From contig NZ_WTPX01000006.1 in the NCBI RefSeq assembly GCF_013036045.1, positions 1 to 35,000 on the forward strand: DNA of 35,000 bases, written 5' to 3'. Made by a program: the position numbers and the translations under genes. The notes under the pieces are model-generated. The model was not told the DNA's origin, did no database searches, and was given only the letters and a program-made list of their open reading frames with translations. Within the stretch, counting starts at the first letter, position 1. Each line of letters opens with the position of its first letter. This stretch comes from Alienimonas chondri. Lineage in GTDB: Bacteria > Planctomycetota > Planctomycetia > Planctomycetales > Planctomycetaceae. Of the stretch, positions 27,600 to 35,000 are shown one piece after another.

Positions 27600-29804
27600 T
27601 CACAGCTCGCCGTCCGGGAACTCGCTGACGACCCGCCGCAACTCGACCGCATCGCTGACCGCTTCGCCGGCGGCGACGTCTTCCTCCCGGAAGGTCGCCA
27701 TGAGGATCTGCCGGGCGCCGGTGCGACTGTAGTCGTAGATGAGATGAATGCGGCCGTCGTCGGTCTGCTGACCGTCGGGGTAGGAGACGCCGTTGCGTTC
27801 ATCAAGCAGCAGCCCGCCGGTCCAAGTGGCGCCGTCGTCGTCGGAGAGGAACGCCGTCAGGTGCGAGCGGCCCGTGCGTTCGGCGATCGGTCCGTGCTTG
27901 ACCAGCAGCAGCTTGCCCGAGGCGAGCCGCCGGATGAAGAACCGGGCGCTGGGGTGGGCGATCTGCGAGGGCGTGAGGTCCGGCCAAGTGGCGCCGCGGT
28001 CGGTCGAGACGCTCTCGCCGATGCCGTAATTCGTTCGCACCAGCATCCACAGGGAGCCGTCGGCTCGCTCCACGAACATGTGCTCGTCGAAGGAACGCAC
28101 CTCCTTCGGGACGTTGCAGGCGCCGCGGAGAGACCACGTTTCGCCCTGATCCGTGGAGACGATCATGCGGGCGCTGGCGTCCGTCGCCCGCCACGTCGAC
28201 GCCGGCAGGACCCACTCGCCGCTGCTGAGCACGACTGGTTTGCACATCATGATGCCGTCGGCGACCCGTCGGGGGGCGCTCCAGGTCGGTCGGGCGGCGT
28301 CCGGTTCGTCGGTCTGCACGCACCACACGCCGGCGACGGTGCCGTTATGGCCTTCGGCCTGTGCCCAGAAGATATAAAGACGGCCGTTCGGAGCGAGCCA
28401 TAATTCGGGATCGTACGCCCGCACGGGACCGGGACCGTCGGGGTCGATCACCAGCGCTTCGCGCCAAGACGCTCCGTCGTCGTCGCTGGTCGAGACGACC
28501 ACATAATTGTTCTGATCCTCGCCCGGCGTGGGGCCGGCGTACCAGTTCGCCCACAGTCGCCCGCCCGGCGCGACCGCCAGGCTGGGAATCCCCTGAAATT
28601 TGCGGCTCTTTAAGGCGTGCGCCGCCTGCGGCGGACCGACGTGCGCCGGCGGGGCGAGAAACGCTTCCTGCGGCGGAGCAGGGGACTGAAGGCCGGCGAG
28701 CGTCGCCTTTAATCGGTCGGCCTCCGCGGGATTCGCCGGCAACGACTCGTCGTGCATCGCCGGCAGGAGATGCTTCCAGACCAAATCGAGCTGCGTTTGC
28801 AACGTCCGGGTCTTGGCGGTCATGACCACCACCGCGTCCTGCTCCGGCAGCACGACGCAGAATTGGCCGTCCTTGCCGTCGCCGCGGTAGGCGTCGTGAC
28901 GGCACTGCCAGAATTGAAAGCCGTAGCCCTCGCGCCAGTCCGGGTTGCCGGCGCTGGGGGCCTTGCTGTTGTCGACCTGGTTCGCGGTCGCGGCGGCGAT
29001 CCACTCGGCCGGGACGAGCTGCCGCCCGTTCCACCGCCCCTTCTGTAAATAGAGCTGACCGAATTTCGCGATGTCCTCCGTCTTGAGGAACAGCCCGTAT
29101 CCCCCGATCGACACGCCCTGCGGACTAGCGTCCCACCGCGGTTTCTCAATGCCGAGCGGCTCGAACAACCGCGGCTGAAGATAATCCAACACCGTTTGCC
29201 CGGTCGCCTTTTGGACGATCGCCGACAGCATGTACGTCGCCGGCGTGTTATAGCGGAACCTGGAGCCGGGTTCGTGCGGCACGGGGTGGGCGAGGAACTG
29301 CCGCGTCCACACGCCGTCCGCCGTCAGCTTGGGTTCCGCAGCATGCCCGGCGGACATCGTCAGCAGGTCGCGGACGCGCATCGCCTGCAGGTTTTCCGAG
29401 GGCTCCGCCGGGGCGTCGTCCGGGAAGAAACTCAACACTTTATCATCGAGTTTGAACTTCCCCTCCGCGATCGCCAGACCCACGGCGGTCGAGGTGAAGC
29501 TCTTGCTGAGCGACCACAGGATATGCGGTTTCTCGGGCGCCTCGTCGCCCCACCAGCCCTCGGCGACGACCTTTCCGTGCCGAAGCAGCATGAAGCTGTG
29601 CATGTCTTGCACGCCTTCGTCCGCGGCCTCCACGAACGCTCGCACGCCCGCCGAAGAGACGCCCTGCGCCTCCGGCGTACTCCGCGGCAGCGACTTTCTT
29701 TCAGCAGCCGGAGGCTCTGCGGCCAGCAGCGACGGGGAGAGCAGTAAAAGAGCGACGAATCGAAGCACGGCGGGACCGTTTGAAGAGGGGCGGGGCGACG
29801 GCAA
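27600..29804 (-). CDS. Serine hydrolase (beta-lactamase class C-like) fused to sialidase-like propeller
   Basis: A 734-residue secreted two-domain protein. A signal peptide (about residues 12-29, AVLRFVALLLLSPSLLAA) leads into a beta-lactamase/penicillin-binding-protein-like serine hydrolase. Its nucleophile is Ser98 in SLSK (SxxK, Lys101), with Tyr185 in FRYNTPATYML as a second catalytic residue and SIGGYGLFLKTEDIAKFGQL as the family's later motif. From about residue 395 to the end is a six-bladed sialidase-like propeller with four Asp-box copies (SDDDGASW, STDQGETW, STDRGATW, SDDDGATW). Such propellers can cleave or bind sugars; an arginine triad is not obvious, so sialidase activity is uncertain. 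The start is a TTG at 29804; a GTG at 29768 lies directly at the signal peptide and is a fair alternative. Confidence 0.85.
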   Translation of the reverse strand: MPSPRPSSNGPAVLRFVALLLLSPSLLAAEPPAAERKSLPRSTPEAQGVSSAGVRAFVEAADEGVQDMHSFMLLRHGKVVAEGWWGDEAPEKPHILWSLSKSFTSTAVGLAIAEGKFKLDDKVLSFFPDDAPAEPSENLQAMRVRDLLTMSAGHAAEPKLTADGVWTRQFLAHPVPHEPGSRFRYNTPATYMLSAIVQKATGQTVLDYLQPRLFEPLGIEKPRWDASPQGVSIGGYGLFLKTEDIAKFGQLYLQKGRWNGRQLVPAEWIAAATANQVDNSKAPSAGNPDWREGYGFQFWQCRHDAYRGDGKDGQFCVVLPEQDAVVVMTAKTRTLQTQLDLVWKHLLPAMHDESLPANPAEADRLKATLAGLQSPAPPQEAFLAPPAHVGPPQAAHALKSRKFQGIPSLAVAPGGRLWANWYAGPTPGEDQNNYVVVSTSDDDGASWREALVIDPDGPGPVRAYDPELWLAPNGRLYIFWAQAEGHNGTVAGVWCVQTDEPDAARPTWSAPRRVADGIMMCKPVVLSSGEWVLPASTWRATDASARMIVSTDQGETWSLRGACNVPKEVRSFDEHMFVERADGSLWMLVRTNYGIGESVSTDRGATWPDLTPSQIAHPSARFFIRRLASGKLLLVKHGPIAERTGRSHLTAFLSDDDGATWTGGLLLDERNGVSYPDGQQTDDGRIHLIYDYSRTGARQILMATFREEDVAAGEAVSDAVELRRVVSEFPDGEL

Positions 29805-29920
29805 GGCGACGGGCTATTTCAAGGACGCCGACGAACAGCGTGCCTCCGCAGCGCCCGCCCCCGTCACCCGCGGGGCTGGTGAGTTTCCACACTCCGGCCC
29901 CGTTTCGCCAATGGACGCGT

Positions 29921-30532
29921 TTATGTGTCGGACGCCGCGGCGGGAGCGTCCGGGACCATCAGACGAGCAAGATAATCCGCGTGCCGCGTCACCGACGCCC
30001 GCGAGGTCGGGTCGATCCCCGTGATGCGTTCGCATTCCGGTCCCGCATTGAACATCGCGCCGGCGGCTGCGGCCAGCGTATAAAACGCGTGCGGCAGGTC
30101 GGCCGCGGGCGTGTCCTCCAGCGCCTCCGCCACTTGAGCGTAGGTGCGGGCGAGGTGCGTGTCGGCCAGCCAGCGGGACCGAACGTCGTCGGTCTTCCCG
30201 TAAAGCGCCATGAATCGGGTGAACTCCGGGTGTTTGGCGTGAAAGAGCACCAGGCGACGGATGTACTCCCGCTGCCTGGTGCGGGAGTCCGCCTTGTCCG
30301 GGGAGATGATCGCCCGCTCCATCCAGTCGTCATGCAGGGCGAACAGATGATCCGCGGCGGCCCGCCACAACTCCTCTTTGTTCTTGAAGTGGTAGGTGAG
30401 CAAACCCTGACTGACGCTGGCCAGCTCGGCGATCGTTCGGGTGCTGGCCCCGTCGAACCCCAGTTCCGACAGGGCCGTGAGCGCCGCGGCGACGATCTGT
30501 TCGCGGGTCTGTTCGCGCTGTTTGGCCCTCAC
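29921..30532 (-). CDS. TetR-family transcriptional regulator
   Basis: A 203-residue regulator. The N-terminal helix-turn-helix spans about residues 8-56, with EQIVAAALTALSELGFDGAS and then TRTIAELASVSQGLLTYHFK, ending in the TetR-typical NKEELW. The remaining helices form the ligand-binding and dimerisation part (EFTRFMALYGKTDDVRSR and TYAQVAEALEDTP), whose inducer cannot be guessed. The start is a GTG at 30532, with GAGGGA about ten bases upstream. It is divergent from the haloperoxidase gene, and three related palindromes lie between them, so it most likely represses itself and that gene. Confidence 0.93.
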   Translation of the reverse strand: MRAKQREQTREQIVAAALTALSELGFDGASTRTIAELASVSQGLLTYHFKNKEELWRAAADHLFALHDDWMERAIISPDKADSRTRQREYIRRLVLFHAKHPEFTRFMALYGKTDDVRSRWLADTHLARTYAQVAEALEDTPAADLPHAFYTLAAAAGAMFNAGPECERITGIDPTSRASVTRHADYLARLMVPDAPAAASDT

Positions 30533-30594
30533 GGGGTCGTTTCCCTCGGTCGGTGAGCGGAGATCGGAACGCTCGGACGCGAAAAACTTTCGGA

Positions 30595-30676
30595 CTTGTC
30601 ACTTGACAAGCCAACGGGACGTCCGAGAGTGGAGTCGCTTGTCGTCCGACAAGCGAGCCGCTGGTCGCCTGACAAG
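30595..30676. promoter_or_regulatory. Three TetR operator palindromes
   Basis: Three 16-bp sites share the pattern CTTGTCR-N2-YGACAAG. Site 1 (30595-30610) has CTTGTCA and TGACAAG around CT. Site 2 (30638-30653) has CTTGTCG and CGACAAG around TC, and its arms extend to 9 bp at 30636-30655. Site 3 (30661-30676) has CTGGTCG and TGACAAG around CC, with one arm degenerate. Centre spacings are 43 and 23 bases. They fill the divergent promoter region, as expected for a TetR regulator controlling both sides. Confidence 0.8.
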
Positions 30677-30714
30677 CGGCGTCGCCCATTCTGGGTTTCG
30701 GTCCTTCAATCCAC

Positions 30715-30720
30715 AAGGAG
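30715..30720 (+). promoter_or_regulatory. Strong ribosome-binding site
   Basis: AAGGAG, six bases before the ATG at 30727, is the clearest Shine-Dalgarno in the window and fixes the start of the haloperoxidase gene. Confidence 0.8.
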
Positions 30721-30726
30721 CTTCCG

Positions 30727-32520
30727 ATGAGACGCTCGACGTACGCGGCCGGAGCGCTGGCCGTGATGATGTTGGCGACGGCTTCGCCGGCGCCGGGGCA
30801 ACAACGCGGGGACCAACGAGGCGAGAAGTTCACCCGATCCCAGAAGATCGGGTATCTGGGTCAGACGAGCCGCTCGGCGATGGCCCGCAACGTTCTGAGC
30901 CGGCTGAAGAACCGAACGCGAGCGAGGCAGGTGGAGAATTCCGTCGATCGTGTGCTGCTGTGGCATGAGATCCTGTTGGACACCGGGGCCATCGACCACA
31001 CGCCGGACCCGGACTCCGACGCGGTCGGCTTCGAGAACGGCGGACCGACTCGAACCAGCCGGTGTCTGGCGATGGTTCAGATCGCGGTTTTCGATGCCGC
31101 GAACGCGATCGACGGGCGGTACGCCGGATACAACGAGATCGACCCGCCCGGCGGCGGGGCGTCGCTGGACGCCGCCGTCGCCTACGCCTCCCACGACGTA
31201 CAGGCCGCGCTGTACCCGGCCCAGGCGGAACGACTCGCGGCTCTGCTGGAGTCCGACCTTGCTCAGATCGACGCCGATCCGGAGGCCCTCGCCGCCGGCC
31301 GGGCGATCGGGGAGGCCGCCGCGGAGGCGATCCTTGCCCGGCGGGCGGACGACGGCTCCGCGCATTCCGAACCCGATTGGGGGCAGGGCGGCCAGGTCGC
31401 CGACGGCGGGGCGGCGTTCGACGGCACGCCGATCAACGCCGGCTCGACGGATGTCTTCCAGTGGGAACCGGATCCCCTGACCCCGCCGACCAGCGGCGAC
31501 TTCGACCTTGCCCTCGGCGCCTACTGGGGCGGCGTCACGCCGTTCGCCCTCGGGTCCGGTGATCAATTTCGCATCGGCCCCCCGCCGGAGCCGGGATCCA
31601 TGGCCTACGTCACGGGGTGGTGGGAGGCGCACATGTACGGAGCGTCCGCCGATACGTCGCTGAGCCTGTCGACGCCGGAATCGCGGTTTATCGGCAACTT
31701 TTGGGGATATGACGCGACCCCGCTGCTCGGCACGCCGCCGCGGATGTACAACCAGATCGCGGCGACCGTCGCCGTCAGCGAGGGGATCGACGATCCGGTC
31801 GATATGGCCCGATACCTGGCGCTGGTGAACGTCGGCTTGGCGGACGCGGGCATTGCCGCCTGGGACAGCAAATACTATTACAATTATTGGCGCCCGGTGA
31901 CCGGCATGCGGCGGTCCGACGGCGTCGACCCCGAGGAGGAGCCGTCCTCGACCCTCGGCGACAACCCGGTCTCCGTTCTGCTGCAATCGGCCCGGCGATC
32001 GGCGAGGCGGGTGCAGCAAACGGACGGGCGTGCCGTCACTCTTGAGAACGAGGAGTGGAAGCCGGTCGGCATTTCGGTCATCAATACCCGGGAGCCGATC
32101 ACGCCGACCCCGCCGTTTCCCGCTTACCCCTCGGGACACTCCACGTTCGGGGCTGCGACGTTCGAGGTGATGCGGAGTTTCTTCAGCGACGACACCCGAT
32201 TCACCTTCGTCTCGGAGGAATACAACGGCGAGGGCGTCGATCCGCTGGGCGTGCCCCGACCGCTGGTCCCCGTCCGGTTCCGCTCGCTGACCGAAGCCCA
32301 GACGCAGAACGGCAAGAGCCGGATCTATAACGGCAGCCATTGGCCGTGGGACGACGAGGGCGGGCAGGAATTGGGCGTGAACGTCGCCCAGCACCTGTTG
32401 AACGCCGCGGCTTTCCGACCCGTCAATAATCGGGGGCCGCAGGGAGGCCGTGACGGTCGAGACGACAGCGGCCGCGAGTCCGGCGATCGCCGGGGCGGCG
32501 CCGACGGCCGACGCCGGTAG
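30727..32520 (+). CDS. Vanadium-dependent haloperoxidase / PAP2-like phosphatase, secreted
   Basis: A 597-residue exported protein. A signal peptide covers about residues 1-24 (AAGALAVMMLATASPAPG). The vanadate/phosphate-binding residues of the PAP2 superfamily are present: Lys382 with Arg389-Pro390 in KYYYNYWRP, the loop Pro468-Ser-Gly-His471-Ser in YPSGHSTFG, and Arg532 with His538 in SRIYNGSHWPWDDEGGQELG. In haloperoxidases His538's equivalent binds vanadium and His471's equivalent is the acid-base residue. Activity could be halide oxidation by hydrogen peroxide or phosphatase action; sequence alone cannot decide. The C-terminus is a low-complexity Gly/Arg/Asp tail. Expression is probably derepressed by the TetR ligand through the three operators upstream. 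Confidence 0.9.
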   Translation: MRRSTYAAGALAVMMLATASPAPGQQRGDQRGEKFTRSQKIGYLGQTSRSAMARNVLSRLKNRTRARQVENSVDRVLLWHEILLDTGAIDHTPDPDSDAVGFENGGPTRTSRCLAMVQIAVFDAANAIDGRYAGYNEIDPPGGGASLDAAVAYASHDVQAALYPAQAERLAALLESDLAQIDADPEALAAGRAIGEAAAEAILARRADDGSAHSEPDWGQGGQVADGGAAFDGTPINAGSTDVFQWEPDPLTPPTSGDFDLALGAYWGGVTPFALGSGDQFRIGPPPEPGSMAYVTGWWEAHMYGASADTSLSLSTPESRFIGNFWGYDATPLLGTPPRMYNQIAATVAVSEGIDDPVDMARYLALVNVGLADAGIAAWDSKYYYNYWRPVTGMRRSDGVDPEEEPSSTLGDNPVSVLLQSARRSARRVQQTDGRAVTLENEEWKPVGISVINTREPITPTPPFPAYPSGHSTFGAATFEVMRSFFSDDTRFTFVSEEYNGEGVDPLGVPRPLVPVRFRSLTEAQTQNGKSRIYNGSHWPWDDEGGQELGVNVAQHLLNAAAFRPVNNRGPQGGRDGRDDSGRESGDRRGGADGRRR

Positions 32521-32562
32521 TTCTTTCACTTCGACTTCGTTCCCCCGACCGAGCACCCTCAA

Positions 32563-33135
32563 ATGAACAAGCGCAAACGCCGTCGCCCCGTCTTCATACG
32601 ACGGCGGTCGTCGCTGTCCGCCCTGCTCGTTCTCTCGTCGGCGCTGTTCGGCTGCGATCGCGCCGACGGGACGCACGAGAGCGTTCCAGCAGCCGTCATG
32701 ACGACCCCCGTCGAGAACGTCATCGAGGAAACGCCGCATGGAGCGAAGGACGCCGAACCGGCCGAGGCGACGGCCTCGCCGTTTATCGAACAGGAACTGG
32801 ACCAGCTCGGCTCCCCGTTCACCAGGGAGACCGTGCTGGAATTGAACGAGATCGTCGCCCGTTCCCTCACCGTGATTGAACGATTCGACGAGGTGCGGAT
32901 GCAGAGCGATGCGGCGACCGCCCCGGTCAGTCCCGGTGAGGTTTACGGAGAACTCTCAGAGCGAGCCGATCGAGCGCGGGCGGACTTAAACGCGACGGCG
33001 ACGCGTCTTCGCGACAGTGACGAGAGACACAACGCGGCGATCCTCGCAGCGATGGTGCGGTTCGTCGACGGGGTCGACCGGGAAATCCGGGAGGAGATCG
33101 CACTCACGCGACATCTCCCGGGACGGCCGGAGTGA
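32563..33135 (+). CDS. Hypothetical lipoprotein with helical mature part
   Basis: A 190-residue protein of unrecognised family. A very basic N-terminus (MNKRKRRRPVFIRRRSSLS) is followed by LLVLSSALFGC, a lipobox with Cys31 as the likely lipid anchor. An Ala/Glu/Pro-rich linker of about 40 residues leads to a mainly helical, charged region, such as ELSERADRARADLNATATRL and VRFVDGVDREIREEIA, with coiled-coil character. No catalytic motif is seen. It starts 42 bases after the haloperoxidase gene and probably shares its transcript and its TetR control. Confidence 0.7.
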   Translation: MNKRKRRRPVFIRRRSSLSALLVLSSALFGCDRADGTHESVPAAVMTTPVENVIEETPHGAKDAEPAEATASPFIEQELDQLGSPFTRETVLELNEIVARSLTVIERFDEVRMQSDAATAPVSPGEVYGELSERADRARADLNATATRLRDSDERHNAAILAAMVRFVDGVDREIREEIALTRHLPGRPE

Positions 33136-33139
33136 GAGT

Positions 33140-33185
33140 CGAACGTCGGGAGAGCATCGCGGAGTCTCGAACGTCCCGACGTTCG
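33140..33185. terminator. Inverted repeat between convergent genes
   Basis: CGAACGTCGGG (33140-33150) and CCCGACGTTCG (33175-33185) are perfect 11-bp arms around a 24-base loop, starting four bases after the lipoprotein stop. It could terminate the haloperoxidase operon. No U-tract follows. Confidence 0.5.
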
Positions 33186-33200
33186 GGGCGTCGCGATCTC

Positions 33201-33226
33201 GTCGTCGCGAGAAGTCGTCGCGAGAA
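33201..33226. repeat. Perfect 13-bp tandem duplication
   Basis: GTCGTCGCGAGAA occurs twice back to back at 33201-33213 and 33214-33226 without mismatch, in the gap between two convergent stops. It is probably a recent slippage event. Confidence 0.85.
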
Positions 33227-33237
33227 ACGGACGGCGC

Positions 33238-34143
33238 TTAGTAGCTGAACTCGACCTTCTGCCACCAGCGGGCCTTATAGAACCTCGCCCCGTCGATCGT
33301 GTGACGGCCTGTCGACCCTTTCGGCAGGACGGGGATCACGGAGTCGCTCTGCCAGCTGGGGGCGTTCTCGATCATTCTGGGTTCGCTCACCCAGATGGAG
33401 CCATCGGAATGTTGGCTCGCGCTTTTGATCGCTGGAAGTTCGGAAACGGTCTCGAACGCCTCCGTTTCGATGTCGAAAAGAAACAACGCGTCGTTGTTGC
33501 TGACCAGCAGCTTGGAGTCTTTTCTCAACGGAAACAGGTCGTGCCCGGTCGGCGTCAGCGGCAACTCGAACTGGCCGTCCGGGAGGAGATTCCCCTCCAC
33601 GTAGCGATATCGATAGAGACGATCCCCGAGAGCCCAGAGACGTTCCCGCTCTTTGTCCCAGGTTACCCCGTGGGCATACGGCAGCTTCAAATCGACGAAC
33701 GTCTCCGCCGATCGATGCAGCCGCAATACGCCATGATTGCTGTTGGCGCTGACGATCGCCCCGTCCGGCAAGAGCTCCGCGGAATGACAGCTGCTGTAAG
33801 AATGACAGCTGCTGTAAGACGGATAATCCTTGACGAGTTCAAGGTCTTTGAAGCGGATCAGCCGCACGCGCGAGTGATAGGCGGCGAGGATGTACGTTTC
33901 TCCACCGAACTCCACGCGCTTGGCGTCGGTGGGCTTATATTCGATCGGCCTCTCTTCCGCCGCGGGATAAAGCCACAACGCGGCGTCCTCCCCGTTCCGG
34001 GCGAGCGGGTTCACGAGGCGGATGCGATTGTCCGCCTGATCGGCGCACAGAAACGCCGGGGTCTGCAGCAGCGCCGCATCGGGTTCGGCTGCCGGAGCAA
34101 TCACGGCCAGCGAAGCCAGCAAACCGGCGGCGAAGAGGGGCAT
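33238..34143 (-). CDS. Secreted DUF6528-like beta-propeller protein
   Basis: A 301-residue exported protein. A signal peptide (MPLFAAGLLASLAVIAPAA) precedes a domain with short repeated beta-strand patterns, such as FLCADQADNRIRLVNP, LLPDGAIVSANSNHGVL, YAHGVTWDKERERLWALGDR and KLLVSNNDALFLFDIE, as in small beta-propellers. It resembles the DUF6528 family, which is common in Bacteroidetes and planctomycetes. Its role is unknown; such proteins often accompany sugar or sulfatase loci. A six-residue SYSSCH duplication sits in the middle and corresponds exactly to an 18-bp tandem repeat. It lies upstream, in transcription, of no other gene here and converges on the haloperoxidase operon. The ATG at 34143 begins the signal peptide. 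Confidence 0.75.
   Translation of the reverse strand: MPLFAAGLLASLAVIAPAAEPDAALLQTPAFLCADQADNRIRLVNPLARNGEDAALWLYPAAEERPIEYKPTDAKRVEFGGETYILAAYHSRVRLIRFKDLELVKDYPSYSSCHSYSSCHSAELLPDGAIVSANSNHGVLRLHRSAETFVDLKLPYAHGVTWDKERERLWALGDRLYRYRYVEGNLLPDGQFELPLTPTGHDLFPLRKDSKLLVSNNDALFLFDIETEAFETVSELPAIKSASQHSDGSIWVSEPRMIENAPSWQSDSVIPVLPKGSTGRHTIDGARFYKARWWQKVEFSY
33782..33817. repeat. 18-bp in-frame tandem duplication
   Basis: GAATGACAGCTGCTGTAA occurs twice back to back (33782-33799 and 33800-33817) with no mismatch. It lies inside the DUF6528-like gene and duplicates Ser-Tyr-Ser-Ser-Cys-His, leaving the frame intact. Confidence 0.95.
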
Positions 34144-34214
34144 CAGCGGCGGGCGGCTGGTGGGAATCGGGGAAGCAGAGCCGTCGAGCGTCGTTGTCTA
34201 CGGCGCATGCCGAA

Positions 34215-34251
34215 CCTCGCCGCCGGGATCACGTCGATCTCGGCGGCGAGG
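34215..34251 (-). terminator. Long hairpin behind the Gfo/Idh/MocA gene
   Basis: CCTCGCCGCCG (34215-34225) pairs perfectly with CGGCGGCGAGG (34241-34251). Inside, GATC (34227-34230) pairs with GATC (34236-34239), giving a stem of 16 positions with one wobble around a five-base loop. It lies 15 bases beyond the stop at 34267. No U-tract is present. Confidence 0.65.
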
Positions 34252-34266
34252 TCCGCAGCGACCGGA

Positions 34267-35000
34267 TCACATCTGGATTTCGTAGCCTTTGCGCGGTTCA
34301 CGCGACAGGAACGAATTGGCCTCGGCGTCGCCGACGATCTCGCGCTTGGCCGGATCCCACTTCAATTCCCGCCCCAGCCGGATCGCGATATTCGCGAGGT
34401 GGCAGGTTTCGAGCATGCGGTTGTGAGACCAGACGTCGGAGATCGGCTGCTCGCGCGACTTCATCGCGTCGATGAAGTTCGCGGTGTGGTTTTCGCTCAC
34501 CGGGCCGCCGTAAACCGCTTCGACGGCGCCTTCGGGCAGCGGGTTGCTTTCGAGGTCTTCGACCGGCTTGCCCGCCAGCTTGCCGCGGTTGACGAAGAAG
34601 CGACCCTTCGTCCCCTCGAACAGGATGCCGTTGTCGCCCTCGCTGGTGATGATCAGCGGCACGCCGCCGGGCATCTCGGCGTGAATTTCGAACTTCGTGG
34701 GCGAGTTATAGCGGTCGGCGACCGTCGGATAGCCGTTCTTGTAATCGACCGGCAGCGAGTAGCTCACCGGGGTGATCTTGCTCGGGCCGCTGTCGTCGGC
34801 GCCCAATGCCCAGGTGGCGATGTCGACATGGTGGGCGCCCCAGTCGTTCATTTGGCCGCCGGAGTATTCGTACCAGTTCCGCCAGGCGTAGTGGCAGTTC
34901 GTATAGAGCGGCACGCCGCCGCCGTACCCGGTCCGCATCTCCGGCAGGGCGCGGTAGTCCGCCTCGGGCGCCGGGCCAAGCCACATGTCCCAATCGAGGC
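34267..35000 (-). CDS. Gfo/Idh/MocA-family oxidoreductase, C-terminal part (5' end outside window)
   Basis: The last 244 codons of a larger gene; the reading frame runs past the right edge without a start. The first visible residues, LDWDMWLGPAP, are a signature of planctomycete exported Gfo/Idh/MocA proteins. This is followed by the catalytic-domain motif GGQMNDWGAHHVDIATWALG, which includes the conserved Asp, His and second Asp, so unlike the protein at 13506 it looks catalytically normal in this half. The end, CHLANIAIRLGRELKWDPA, is also typical. The missing part should hold the Rossmann fold and probably a Tat signal. The substrate is unknown, likely a sugar or inositol derivative, with tightly bound NAD(H). 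Confidence 0.93.
   Translation of the reverse strand, partial: LDWDMWLGPAPEADYRALPEMRTGYGGGVPLYTNCHYAWRNWYEYSGGQMNDWGAHHVDIATWALGADDSGPSKITPVSYSLPVDYKNGYPTVADRYNSPTKFEIHAEMPGGVPLIITSEGDNGILFEGTKGRFFVNRGKLAGKPVEDLESNPLPEGAVEAVYGGPVSENHTANFIDAMKSREQPISDVWSHNRMLETCHLANIAIRLGRELKWDPAKREIVGDAEANSFLSREPRKGYEIQM

Noticed and set aside
27600-29804. Two separate genes for hydrolase and sialidase
   Set aside because: The frame is continuous with no stop or new signal peptide between the domains, and the linker is normal for secreted fusions.

Overview
The window is high-GC DNA from a planctomycete, most likely of the order Planctomycetales. The evidence is a set of families that co-occur mainly in that phylum: an H-X9-DG pseudopilin (DUF1559), a DUF1592/DUF1552 pair with a planctomycete-type cytochrome domain, a giant PVC-type cytochrome c dehydrogenase with HEAT repeats, DUF1080, several Gfo/Idh/MocA oxidoreductases and many short secreted lipoproteins. 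Shine-Dalgarno sequences are often absent, and GTG and TTG starts occur. I see no rRNA, tRNA, CRISPR array, insertion sequence or phage gene.

Layout. 1-3350: small VOC protein, convergent FAD amine-oxidase-like enzyme, divergent DEAD-type helicase. 3430-6220: two secreted proteins of unknown role, a dispersed palindromic repeat and a tiny ExbB/MotA-like membrane protein. 6220-6834: gene-free. 6835-10450: divergent oxyR and katG; the KatG carries a signal peptide and is followed by a textbook terminator. 10498-20043: a XylR-type AraC regulator diverges from a co-oriented run of pseudopilin, lipoprotein, Gfo/Idh/MocA protein, a 1486-residue ThuA/beta-propeller/HEAT/cytochrome c protein and a D-tagatose 3-epimerase-like TIM barrel. 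A DUF1080 (3-keto-disaccharide hydrolase family) gene converges on it. 21007-22002: secreted glycerophosphodiester phosphodiesterase. 22212-27038: DUF1592 and DUF1552 pair. 27086-29804: small membrane protein and a serine hydrolase-sialidase fusion. 29921-33135: TetR regulator divergent from a vanadium-haloperoxidase-like phosphatase, with three related palindromes between them, then a small lipoprotein. 33238-35000: DUF6528-like secreted protein and the C-terminal part of another Gfo/Idh/MocA oxidoreductase that runs off the window.

How the genes may work together. The 13.5-20.8 kb block combines families tied to 3-keto-sugar chemistry: a ThuB-like Gfo/Idh/MocA protein, ThuA, a sugar epimerase and DUF1080. 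Here ThuA is fused to an exported redox protein with one c-type heme, which suggests periplasmic sugar oxidation coupled to electron transfer. The oxyR-katG pair is a peroxide-response module that delivers catalase-peroxidase outside the cytoplasm. The TetR-haloperoxidase pair looks like a self-contained inducible unit.

The window also holds many non-coding structures: perfect long-stem hairpins without U-tracts between genes, a 25-bp-arm palindromic repeat with a second half-copy nearby, and three perfect two-copy tandem duplications of 13, 16 and 18 bp.
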